Shown: positions 1 to 7,094 of the stretch, piece by piece
How positions within the stretch are numbered: position 1 is the first letter of the stretch
Layout: each line of letters starts with the position of its first letter
Assembly: GCF_019930585.1 (NCBI RefSeq)
Contig: NZ_CP082839.1
Location: 1-64,000 of the forward strand
DNA length: 64,000 bases
Reading direction: 5' to 3'
From: Sphingomonas nostoxanthinifaciens
GTDB taxonomy: Bacteria > Pseudomonadota > Alphaproteobacteria > Sphingomonadales > Sphingomonadaceae
Made by a program: the position numbers and the translations under genes
The notes under the pieces: generated by a model
The model's input: the letters and a program-made list of their open reading frames with translations, nothing else
What the model was told of the DNA's origin: nothing
Database searches by the model: none

Positions 1-498
1 CCCGAGCGCCCTCAACCATGGCACCAGCAGCGAGCCGACCCCGCCGCCTGCCGCATGGACCAGCACCGTCTGGCCCAACCTGACCTCGCCGCATTCGCCG
101 ACCAGCATGTCCACGGTCAGTCCCTTGAGCATGGAGGCCGCGGCGGTGCGTGCATCGATCGTATCGGGGAGGGGGACAAGCAGGTCGGCGGCGAGCGCAC
201 GCACCGTGGAATAGGCACCGAGCGGACCACCGGCATAAGCGACGCGCTGGCCGGGCCGCACCGAGGTCACGTCGCTGCCGACGCGCTCGACCACCCCTGC
301 CGCCTCGCTGCCGAGGCCGCTCGGCAATTGGAGCGGATAGAGGCCCGAGCGGTGATAGGTGTCGATGAAGTTGAGGCCGATCGCTTCGTGCCGCACGATT
401 GCTTCCGTCGGGCCCGGTTCGGGCATCGCGACCGCCTCGCGCTCGATCACGTCGGGGCCGCCGGTGCGGCGAACGATCAGGCGATAGTCTTCAGGCAT
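1..498 (-). CDS. NADPH:quinone oxidoreductase, zinc-type alcohol dehydrogenase fold (3' part missing)
   Basis: The gene runs off the left edge; only the first 166 residues are visible. It begins MPEDYRLIVRRTGGPDVIE and shows the GroES-like N-terminal domain of medium-chain dehydrogenase/reductases: the substrate-domain signature GLNFIDTYHRSGLYP near residue 43, GSEAAGVVERVG near 63, and the start of the Rossmann domain with VHAAAGGVG near 148. FIDTYHRSG..P is typical of the QOR/zeta-crystallin branch, which reduces quinones with NADPH and usually lacks the zinc ligands of true alcohol dehydrogenases; none is visible here. It is a cytosolic enzyme in that family. It is divergent from the next gene. 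The exact substrate cannot be judged from sequence. Confidence 0.85.
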   Translation of the reverse strand, partial: MPEDYRLIVRRTGGPDVIEREAVAMPEPGPTEAIVRHEAIGLNFIDTYHRSGLYPLQLPSGLGSEAAGVVERVGSDVTSVRPGQRVAYAGGPLGAYSTVRALAADLLVPLPDTIDARTAAASMLKGLTVDMLVGECGEVRLGQTVLVHAAGGGVGSLLVPWLRALG

Positions 499-615
499 CG
501 TGCGATCCTCGGCTCGTGGTCGACCGTCATTCGTCGCATGCGAGGCGACATGGACGGTCCGCCCGCCTTCCTCTACCAAAGCGCTGATAAGGCTCAATGC
601 GAGGAGTGCGGCACG

Positions 616-852
616 ATGAACATCGGTATGAACATCGATTGCACGCCCGAAGAAGCGCGGCGCCTGATGGGGCTGCCCGATCTCACGCCGCTGCACGATC
701 TGTATCTCGACAAGATGCGGGAGACGATGACCGACGGCCTGACGCCTGAGACGTTCGAGAAGATGCTGCGCACCTGGGCGCCGATGGGCGAGGTGGGGAT
801 GAATGCGTGGCGGCAGATGATCGAGCAAATGACGGGCAGCAGCCGGGGGTGA
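616..852 (+). CDS. DUF6489-type small conserved protein
   Basis: A 78-residue acidic, Met-rich protein beginning MNIGMNIDCTPEEARR, with the pattern CTPEEARRLMGLPDLTPLHDLY and a C-terminal MNAWRQMIEQM helix. This matches my memory of the DUF6489 family found next to mnmE in sphingomonads; its function is unknown and it has no signal peptide or membrane segment. The start at 616 is chosen because GAGGAG lies nine bases upstream and conservation begins there; an open frame extends further upstream but is not convincing. Its stop codon TGA overlaps the GTG start of mnmE (GTGA), so the two are probably translationally coupled. Confidence 0.75.
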   Translation: MNIGMNIDCTPEEARRLMGLPDLTPLHDLYLDKMRETMTDGLTPETFEKMLRTWAPMGEVGMNAWRQMIEQMTGSSRG

Positions 853-2138
853 ACGGGCCGCCCCGCGGCGCGACGATCTTCGCGCTGTCCAGCGGCGCGC
901 TGCCTGCCGCGATCGCCATCGTCCGCATCAGTGGGCCGGTTGCGGGAGATGTGCTCGCTGCGTTGGCGGGGGGCCGCCCCGAGCCGCGTCGGCTGAGCTA
1001 TGCGCGGCTACGCGACGAGCAGGGCGCGCTGCTCGATCAAGCGATGATCGCATGGCTGCCCGGCCCGGCAACGGCGACCGGCGAGGATCTGGCCGAGCTG
1101 CATCTGCATGGCGGCCGCGCCGTGACCGCTGCGGTGTTGCGGGCGATCGGGCGACGACCCGATTGCCGCCCCGCCGAACCCGGCGAATTCACCCGGCGCG
1201 CGTTCGAGAATGGCCGCATCGATCTGGCCGAGGCCGAGGGGCTGGCCGACCTGTTGGCAGCCGAGACCGACGGGCAGCGACGACAGGCTCTGCGCCTCGC
1301 CGAGGGCGGGCTTGGTCGGATGATCGACGGCTGGCGATCGCGACTGCTGGCGATGTCCGCCGCGGTCGAGGCCGAGCTCGAGTTCGGCGACGACGAGGCG
1401 GACGTCGCCGGCGCGACGGATGCCCTGGGCAATGCGCGGATGGCATTGGCGGGAGAGGTGGCCGAGGCGCTTCGTCAGCCACCGGCCGAGCGGGTGCGCG
1501 ACGGCGTTCGGGTGGTGATCGCCGGGCCGGTCAATGCCGGCAAGTCGAGCCTGCTCAACGCGCTGGTCGGGCGCGAGGCGGCCATCGCCACCGAAGTCCC
1601 GGGCACCACGCGCGACCTGATCGAGGTGCCGGTGCAGCGCGACGGCATCGCCTTCGTCCTGATCGATTCGGCCGGGTTGCGTGAAACTGGCGACCGGGTG
1701 GAGCAGATTGGCATCGCGCGATCCTATGCCGCGATCGAACGCGCCGACATCGTGCTCTGGCTCGGGGCGAAGGCAGATGCGCCGACTGAAGCGACGACCA
1801 TCCTGGTCGTAGCGCAGGCTGACCGCAGCGACGTGCCGGGCTATGCCGGTGCCATCGCTACGTCGGCGATCACAGGGTTGGGGCTCGATTTGCTGTGGTC
1901 GGCGATCCTCGCCCAGGCGCAGTCGATCCTGCCTTCGGAAAGCATCGTCGCACTCAATGCCCGGCACCGTGCCTGCCTGGAGACGGTTCACGCGGCGCTG
2001 ATGGCGGCACCTGAGGATCTTATCCTGCTGGCGGAACATCTCCGCGCAGCACGAATGGCGTTGGATCGCATTACGGGACGCGCGGGGACGGAAGACATGC
2101 TCGACGCGTTGTTTGGGCGCTTCTGCATTGGCAAATGA
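849..2138 (+). CDS. mnmE: tRNA uridine-5-carboxymethylaminomethyl(34) synthesis GTPase MnmE
   Basis: MnmE works with MnmG to place the cm(n)m5 group on wobble uridine 34 of several tRNAs, using GTP, FAD and a folate one-carbon unit. The 429-residue protein begins at GTG 849, overlapping the preceding stop (GTGA), and its sequence opens with ATIFALSSG and IAIVRISGP as in the family's folate-binding domain. A helical domain follows, then an inserted Ras-like G domain with P-loop GPVNAGKSS (about residue 220) and G3 DSAGLRET. The C-terminus is FCIGK, the conserved C-x-GK end. It is somewhat shorter than E. coli MnmE (about 454). The G4 motif that normally reads NKxD appears here as AQAD. Confidence 0.96.
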   Translation: MNGPPRGATIFALSSGALPAAIAIVRISGPVAGDVLAALAGGRPEPRRLSYARLRDEQGALLDQAMIAWLPGPATATGEDLAELHLHGGRAVTAAVLRAIGRRPDCRPAEPGEFTRRAFENGRIDLAEAEGLADLLAAETDGQRRQALRLAEGGLGRMIDGWRSRLLAMSAAVEAELEFGDDEADVAGATDALGNARMALAGEVAEALRQPPAERVRDGVRVVIAGPVNAGKSSLLNALVGREAAIATEVPGTTRDLIEVPVQRDGIAFVLIDSAGLRETGDRVEQIGIARSYAAIERADIVLWLGAKADAPTEATTILVVAQADRSDVPGYAGAIATSAITGLGLDLLWSAILAQAQSILPSESIVALNARHRACLETVHAALMAAPEDLILLAEHLRAARMALDRITGRAGTEDMLDALFGRFCIGK

Positions 2139-2154
2139 TGTTCCACGTGGAACA
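2139..2154. promoter_or_regulatory. parS centromere-like site (perfect palindrome)
   Basis: The 16-mer TGTTCCACGTGGAACA begins directly after the mnmE stop codon and is perfectly self-complementary. It matches the bacterial parS consensus TGTTTCACGTGAAACA at 14 of 16 positions and the alphaproteobacterial form more closely. ParB, encoded 3 kb away, would nucleate here. Confidence 0.9.
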
Positions 2155-2182
2155 GTGCGGCGGGTTTCGCTAAAGGCCCAGC

Positions 2183-3970
2183 ATGCAGTTCGATGTGATC
2201 GTGATCGGTGGCGGCCATGCCGGCTGCGAAGCCGCTGTGGCTGCCGCGCGGCGCGGCGCGACGGTCGCGTTGATCACGAACGCCATCGATAATCTCGGTG
2301 CGATGTCGTGCAACCCGGCGATCGGTGGCGTCGGCAAGGGTCACCTCGTCCGCGAGATCGACGTGTTCGACGGCCTGATCGCGCAGGCTGCCGATTATGC
2401 CGCAATCCATTATCGCATGCTCAACAGCAGCAAGGGCGCGGCGGTGCGGGGGCCGCGCGTGCAGGCCGATCGGGCGCGCTATCTTCAAGCCATCCAGGCG
2501 CTTCTCGCGCGCCAGACCCGGCTGTCGATCGTCGAGGGACATGTCGCCGGCCTGTCTGTGACGGCGGACCGGATCGAGGGGATCGAGCTTGTCGACGGGA
2601 CGCGGCTGGCCGCGCCGACCGTGATCCTCGCGACCGGCACCTTCCTCAACGGCCGGCTTCATGTTGGGCTCGACACGCGCGATGGCGGTCGCGTGGGCGA
2701 GCCCGCTGCATCCCGGCTCGGCGCACAGCTGCGCGACTTCGGTCTGCCGATCGCGCGGATGAAGACCGGCACCCCGCCGCGATTGGATGGGCGCACGATC
2801 AACTGGGCGGGGCTCGACGAGCAACCGTCCGACGGCGGCATGTGGACAATGTCCGACCTCGGACCCGGCCGAGTGGCACCGCAGGTCGCTTGCGCCGTAA
2901 CGCGCACCAATGCCGCGACGCATGACGTGATCCGCGCCTCGCTCGATCGCTCGCCGCTCTATTCAGGCGCGATCGAATCGCGCGGCCCACGTTACTGTCC
3001 GTCGATCGAGGACAAGATCGTGCGTTTTGGTGACCGCAACGGTCATCAGATTTTTCTGGAACCGGAAGGGCTCGATACGTCGGCGGTCTATCCCAACGGC
3101 ATCTCGACCTCGTTGCCGGCCGACGACCAGCTACGCTTCCTCCGCACCATCAAGGGCCTGGAGCGCGTAGAGATCAGCCAGGCGGGCTATGCGGTCGAGT
3201 ATGACCATGTCGATCCGCGCTGCCTGTCCGATGTGCTGGAGGTACGCGCGGTGCAGGGGCTCTACTGCGCGGGGCAGATCAATGGCACGACAGGATATGA
3301 GGAAGCTGCGGCGCAGGGCCTCGTCGCGGGTCTCAACGCTGCTGGTGATGCGCGCGGCCGCGCTCCAATCCAGTTCGATCGCGCCGACTCATATATTGGC
3401 ATCATGGTCGACGACCTCACCCTGCAGGGTGTGAGCGAACCCTATCGGATGCTGACGGCCCGTGCCGAACATCGGCTACGTCTGCGGGCCGACAATGCCA
3501 CGACTCGGCTCGGAGAACAGGCGCTGGCCAGCGAGGCTGTTTCGCCGGAGCGTGCCAGGCTGATCGAAACGCGATTGAATGCCTGGCGTGCGGGGTCGCA
3601 ACGCCTTGCGTCGGACAGAGGGCGAGCGCTCGCTTTGGCGGTGCGCCGCGATCAGGCCGGAGCAAGCGAGTTGGCGGATCTGCTCGATATGGATGCGGCC
3701 GAACCGCTGGTCGGCGAATTGCTCGAGGACGTGCGCTACGCGCCGTACGTCGAACGGCAGGCAGCGGAAGTTGCACAGCTTCAGCGTGACCGCGACGTCA
3801 GCCTCGCGGCAATAGAGCATTTCGAGGACATCCGCGGGCTTTCGGTCGAGATGGTCGAACGCCTCGAAGCGGCCCGGCCGAGCAATCTGGCGGCTGCAGC
3901 GCGCATCCGCGGGATCACTCCGGCCGCCTTGAGCGCGATCCTTATTGCGGCAAGGCGCAAGGCTGCATGA
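2183..3970 (+). CDS. mnmG: tRNA uridine-5-carboxymethylaminomethyl(34) synthesis enzyme MnmG
   Basis: FAD-dependent partner of MnmE (also called GidA) in wobble-uridine modification. The 595-residue protein starts with the dinucleotide-binding motif [14 protein letters not shown], continues with [14 protein letters not shown] containing the conserved Cys near residue 46, the hallmark [12 protein letters not shown] near 268-279 with the second functional Cys, and [18 protein letters not shown] near 363-380. The C-terminal helical domain (about 480-595) that contacts MnmE and tRNA is present with the RGITPAAL motif. Length is slightly under E. coli MnmG (629). Its stop overlaps the rsmG start (ATGA), and only a 44-base gap containing a parS site separates it from mnmE. 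Confidence 0.97.
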   Translation: MQFDVIVIGGGHAGCEAAVAAARRGATVALITNAIDNLGAMSCNPAIGGVGKGHLVREIDVFDGLIAQAADYAAIHYRMLNSSKGAAVRGPRVQADRARYLQAIQALLARQTRLSIVEGHVAGLSVTADRIEGIELVDGTRLAAPTVILATGTFLNGRLHVGLDTRDGGRVGEPAASRLGAQLRDFGLPIARMKTGTPPRLDGRTINWAGLDEQPSDGGMWTMSDLGPGRVAPQVACAVTRTNAATHDVIRASLDRSPLYSGAIESRGPRYCPSIEDKIVRFGDRNGHQIFLEPEGLDTSAVYPNGISTSLPADDQLRFLRTIKGLERVEISQAGYAVEYDHVDPRCLSDVLEVRAVQGLYCAGQINGTTGYEEAAAQGLVAGLNAAGDARGRAPIQFDRADSYIGIMVDDLTLQGVSEPYRMLTARAEHRLRLRADNATTRLGEQALASEAVSPERARLIETRLNAWRAGSQRLASDRGRALALAVRRDQAGASELADLLDMDAAEPLVGELLEDVRYAPYVERQAAEVAQLQRDRDVSLAAIEHFEDIRGLSVEMVERLEAARPSNLAAAARIRGITPAALSAILIAARRKAA

Positions 3971-4590
3971 ACGAGGAGGAAGCGCGCGCCTATATCGCGG
4001 CTGGCGATGTTCCACGTGAAACATTGGACCGCCTCGATGCCTTCGTGGCGTTGCTGGCCGACGAGAATGAGCGGCAGAACCTCATCGCTGCATCGACGCT
4101 CCCTTTGATATGGAGCCGCCACATCGTCGATTCGGCGCAGCTTATCCAGCTGGCACCGAGCGAGGGCGCGTGGCTGGATCTCGGATCGGGGCCAGGCTTT
4201 CCAGGGTTGATCGTCGCCGCGCTGACCAATCGCCCGACGATCCTTGTCGAGGAGCGCGCGCGTCGCGTCGCTTTTCTCCACGCGGCTGCCGCAGTGCTCG
4301 ATGTGAAGGTCGATATCCGCCAGCAGCGGGTCGAGCGGGCTTCCGATCTGCCCCCAATCGCGGTCATCAGTGCGCGCGCGTTCGCACCGCTTCCTCGGCT
4401 GTTCGCGGTCGCAGCACCGCTGGCGAATAAAGATACCGTCTGGGTGCTGCCAAAGGGCCGAAGTGCCGCTGCAGAACTGGAAGAAGCCGCCGCGACATGG
4501 CAAGGTGACTTTCGGATCGAGCCGAGCGTCACCGATCCGGAGGCGGCGATCATCGTCGCGCGAGCCGTCAGGGCGAAGGGCGACAGATGA
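3967..4590 (+). CDS. rsmG: 16S rRNA (guanine(527)-N(7))-methyltransferase RsmG
   Basis: RsmG (GidB) methylates N7 of G527 in 16S rRNA with S-adenosylmethionine. The 207-residue protein shows the RsmG signature [19 protein letters not shown] (about 38-56), the SAM-binding [12 protein letters not shown] (about 68-79) and the late motif [11 protein letters not shown]. The start at 3967 overlaps the mnmG stop (ATGA) and its own stop overlaps parA in the same way, giving an unbroken coupled operon. A second parS site is embedded in codons 14-19 (…VPRETL…), so this stretch must serve both as protein code and as a ParB-binding sequence. Confidence 0.96.
   Translation: MNEEEARAYIAAGDVPRETLDRLDAFVALLADENERQNLIAASTLPLIWSRHIVDSAQLIQLAPSEGAWLDLGSGPGFPGLIVAALTNRPTILVEERARRVAFLHAAAAVLDVKVDIRQQRVERASDLPPIAVISARAFAPLPRLFAVAAPLANKDTVWVLPKGRSAAAELEEAAATWQGDFRIEPSVTDPEAAIIVARAVRAKGDR
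4008..4023. promoter_or_regulatory. parS site inside rsmG
   Basis: TGTTCCACGTGAAACA matches the Caulobacter-type parS motif and differs from the perfect palindrome at 2139 by a single base. It lies wholly within the rsmG reading frame, 1.85 kb from the first site. Confidence 0.9.
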
Positions 4591-5366
4591 TCCGTATCGC
4601 AATTGCGAACCAGAAGGGTGGGGTGGGCAAAACCACCACCGCGATCAACCTCGCCACCGCGCTGGCGGCGAGCGGGCATCGCGTGCTGTTGATCGACTCG
4701 GATCCGCAGGGCAATGCCTCGACCGGTGTCGGCGTCGAGCGCGATGCCCGCGCCCGGTCGATCTACGAGGTTCTGCTTGGTGACTGCGATATCGCCCATG
4801 CGGCGCGGCCGACGCGCGTGCCCAATCTCGATCTCGTCCCGGCAACGCAGGATCTGTCGGCGGCTGAGCTGGAGCTGGCCGAGCTGCCCGATCGCGCGCA
4901 TCGGCTCGATCAGGCGCTCGATGCCGCGCCGGATCGGTGGGACGTCTGCCTAATCGATTGCCCGCCATCGTTGGGGCTGCTGACGATTAACGCGCTGGTC
5001 GGCGCCAACAATCTGCTGATCCCGCTGCAATGTGAATTCTTCGCGCTGGAGGGCATGAGCCAGCTCCTGCGCACGGTCGATCTGGTGCGTGAGCGCTTCA
5101 ACCGCGATCTGTCGATCCTCGGCGTAGCGCTCACAATGTATGACCGCCGCAACCGCCTGTCCGAGCAGGTCGCCGACGATGTTCGCGCCGTGGTCGGAAA
5201 GCTCGTGTTCGAAACGCCGGTGCCCCGCAACGTCCGCCTGTCGGAAGCGCCCAGCCATGGATTGCCCGCATTGATCTACGACCATCGTTGCCCCGGCTCG
5301 GAAGCCTATATCGCGCTCGCGCGCGAGGTGATCGAGCGCTTGCCCGCGATGCGGATCGCAGCATGA
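4587..5366 (+). CDS. parA: chromosome-partitioning ATPase ParA
   Basis: ParA/Soj is a Walker-type ATPase that binds DNA as an ATP dimer and moves ParB-parS complexes during chromosome segregation. The 259-residue protein opens with IAIANQKGGVGKTTTAINLA, the deviant Walker A motif with signature lysine, followed by LLIDSDPQGNAST (Walker A') and DVCLIDCPPSLGLL (Walker B, about 112-125). It has no long N-terminal HTH extension, so it is the chromosomal rather than the plasmid type. ATGA overlaps join it to rsmG upstream and parB downstream. Confidence 0.97.
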   Translation: MIRIAIANQKGGVGKTTTAINLATALAASGHRVLLIDSDPQGNASTGVGVERDARARSIYEVLLGDCDIAHAARPTRVPNLDLVPATQDLSAAELELAELPDRAHRLDQALDAAPDRWDVCLIDCPPSLGLLTINALVGANNLLIPLQCEFFALEGMSQLLRTVDLVRERFNRDLSILGVALTMYDRRNRLSEQVADDVRAVVGKLVFETPVPRNVRLSEAPSHGLPALIYDHRCPGSEAYIALAREVIERLPAMRIAA

Positions 5367-6244
5367 GCGAAGTGAAGCGGGGTCTGGGGCGCGGGCTGTC
5401 GGCATTGCTCGGCGAGGCGGCGCGCGAACATCCGATTGCGGGCGACGCCAGCCGAACGGCCGGCATGATGACGTTGCCGGTCGGGCAACTCGTCCCCAAT
5501 CCGGACCAGCCGCGCCGTCACTTCGATCCCGAGGCGCTCGATGAACTTGCGGCGTCGCTTTCCAGCCGTGGCCTGATCCAGCCGATCGTCGTCCGTCCGC
5601 GCAAGGGCAGCTACGAGATCGTCGCGGGCGAGCGGCGCTGGCGCGCGGCCCAGCGGGCCGGGCTGCATCAGGTGCCGGTGATCGTCCGCCAGCTTGATGA
5701 TGCCGAGACGATCGAGCTGGCGATCGTCGAGAACGTCCAGCGGCGCGATCTCAACGCGATCGAGGAAGCGCAGGCCTATCAGCGGCTGAGTGCGGAATAT
5801 GGTCATACGCAAGAGGCGCTGGCCCGGATCGTCGGCAAGTCGCGCAGCCACATCGCCAATCTGCTGCGTCTGCTGGAATTGCCCGAGCCGGTCCGCGAGG
5901 CCGTTGCGATGGGCCGGCTGAGCATGGGCCATGCGCGGGCCCTGGTGTCGGCGCCCGATCCTGCAGCGCTGGCGCAGGAGGCCGAGCGGCGCGGCCTGTC
6001 GGTGCGCGAGACCGAAGCGCTGGCGCGTGGCGAGAAACCGGCACGCGAGCGGACGCGCTCGGCTCCGATCGAATATAAGGGCAGCGATGCCGATACGGCG
6101 ATGCTGGAGCGTCAGCTTGGCGACCAGCTCGGCCTCAAGGTGGGGATCGCGCATTCGCCCAAGGGCGGTACCCTCACGATCAGCTACGCGACGCTCGACC
6201 AGCTCGACATGCTCTGCCAGCGGCTGAGCGGCGAGGGGTTTTAG
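5363..6244 (+). CDS. parB: chromosome-partitioning protein ParB
   Basis: ParB binds parS, spreads along DNA as a CTP-dependent clamp and is moved by ParA. The 293-residue protein begins MSEVKRGLGRGLSALLGE, the usual ParB N-terminus with the RGLGRGL ParA-stimulating patch. It then has LPVGQLVPNPDQPRRHFD, the CTP-binding box GERRWRAAQRAG (about 90-101) with ENVQRRDLNAIEEA, an HTH around TQEALARIVGKSRSHIANLLRLL (about 152-174), and a C-terminal dimerisation domain. The start is placed at 5363 because it overlaps the parA stop (ATGA) and conservation begins there; an in-frame upstream extension is spurious. Confidence 0.97.
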   Translation: MSEVKRGLGRGLSALLGEAAREHPIAGDASRTAGMMTLPVGQLVPNPDQPRRHFDPEALDELAASLSSRGLIQPIVVRPRKGSYEIVAGERRWRAAQRAGLHQVPVIVRQLDDAETIELAIVENVQRRDLNAIEEAQAYQRLSAEYGHTQEALARIVGKSRSHIANLLRLLELPEPVREAVAMGRLSMGHARALVSAPDPAALAQEAERRGLSVRETEALARGEKPARERTRSAPIEYKGSDADTAMLERQLGDQLGLKVGIAHSPKGGTLTISYATLDQLDMLCQRLSGEGF

Positions 6245-6253
6245 GTTTTAAGC

Positions 6254-6330
6254 GTCATGCCAGCGCAGGCTGGCATCTCCATGTATTGGCCGAGCGTTTA
6301 CGTGCGAGACCCCAGCTTCGCCGGGGTGAC
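6254..6330. repeat. Intergenic palindromic repeat, copy 1 (GTCATSCC...GGGGTGAC type)
   Basis: Two hairpins, TGCCAGC-gcag-GCTGGCA and CCCCAGC..GCCGGGG, lie inside an outer inverted pair that starts GTCATGCC and ends CGGGGTGAC. It lies between the convergent parB and the next gene and may help terminate both transcripts. A second copy occurs at 38290-38359. Confidence 0.7.
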
Positions 6331-6353
6331 AGGCAGACTACGGTGCCCTCTGC

Positions 6354-6980
6354 TCAGTCTTTCCACGCCCAGTAAAGCTGGGCCGGCGGCACGTTGACCA
6401 GCTCGAATGCGTGGTCGATGCGCTCGAAGCTCATCGCCAGGAAGTCACGTACCTTCGGGCTGAACTGGTAGACGAGGAAGGCACCACCGGTGCGAAGCGC
6501 CGCGTTCGTCTCGGCCGAGATGCGGGGGCCGATGCCGGGTGGCAGGGTCGAGAAAGGCAGGCCCGACAGGACGTAGTCGGCATGGGCATGGCCATGATCG
6601 GCGATGATCCGGCGCACGTCGGCCGCCGATCCGAGCACCGCGATGAAGCGTGGATCGGTGATCGTGCGGCGCAGATAATCGATAAAGTCCGGATTGGTAT
6701 CGATCGCGATATAGGTCGCGTCCGGCGTCATCCGATCCAGCACATGCTGGCAGAAGGTGCCCACGCCCGGGCCATATTCGACGAACAGCTTGGTCTGCGC
6801 CCAATCGGTGCGCGACAGCATGTGATCGATCAGCTTGCGCGACGACGGGATGATCGAGCCGACCATGACCGGATGCTTCAGAAAACCTTTGAAAAACATG
6901 CCGAGCGGGCCCGGTCCCGCTTTGGGTGGGCGGCGCTCGTCCACACGTTGCAGCGCCTGCTCTCCGGTCGGTGACGTCAT
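6354..6980 (-). CDS. Class I SAM-dependent methyltransferase, PmtA/rRNA-dimethylase-like
   Basis: A 208-residue protein with the class I methyltransferase core: LFVEYGPGVGTF (SAM motif I, about 66-77), AIDTNPDFIDYLRR (motif II, about 93-106) and DYVLSGLPFSTLP (about 137-149). The acidic motif II plus the SGLPFS loop resembles the phospholipid N-methyltransferase (PmtA) and KsgA-like families. The N-terminal FFKGFLKHPVMVGSIIPSS is typical of bacterial PmtA-like proteins, and phosphatidylethanolamine or a similar lipid is a possible substrate, but this is inference. The chosen start is the second of two adjacent ATGs; AGGAG lies five bases upstream of it and only two from the first. It converges on parB. 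Confidence 0.75.
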   Translation of the reverse strand: MTSPTGEQALQRVDERRPPKAGPGPLGMFFKGFLKHPVMVGSIIPSSRKLIDHMLSRTDWAQTKLFVEYGPGVGTFCQHVLDRMTPDATYIAIDTNPDFIDYLRRTITDPRFIAVLGSAADVRRIIADHGHAHADYVLSGLPFSTLPPGIGPRISAETNAALRTGGAFLVYQFSPKVRDFLAMSFERIDHAFELVNVPPAQLYWAWKD

Positions 6981-7094
6981 CATTACTCCTGCCACGCACA
7001 AGCGTGTCATCATCGCTTCGCAAATGCCGGGGATAAAGGCAAGTTCCGGCGTGGCGCGGAAACGCCCCGGTTCGTCGGCTGCGGCGGACCGACG

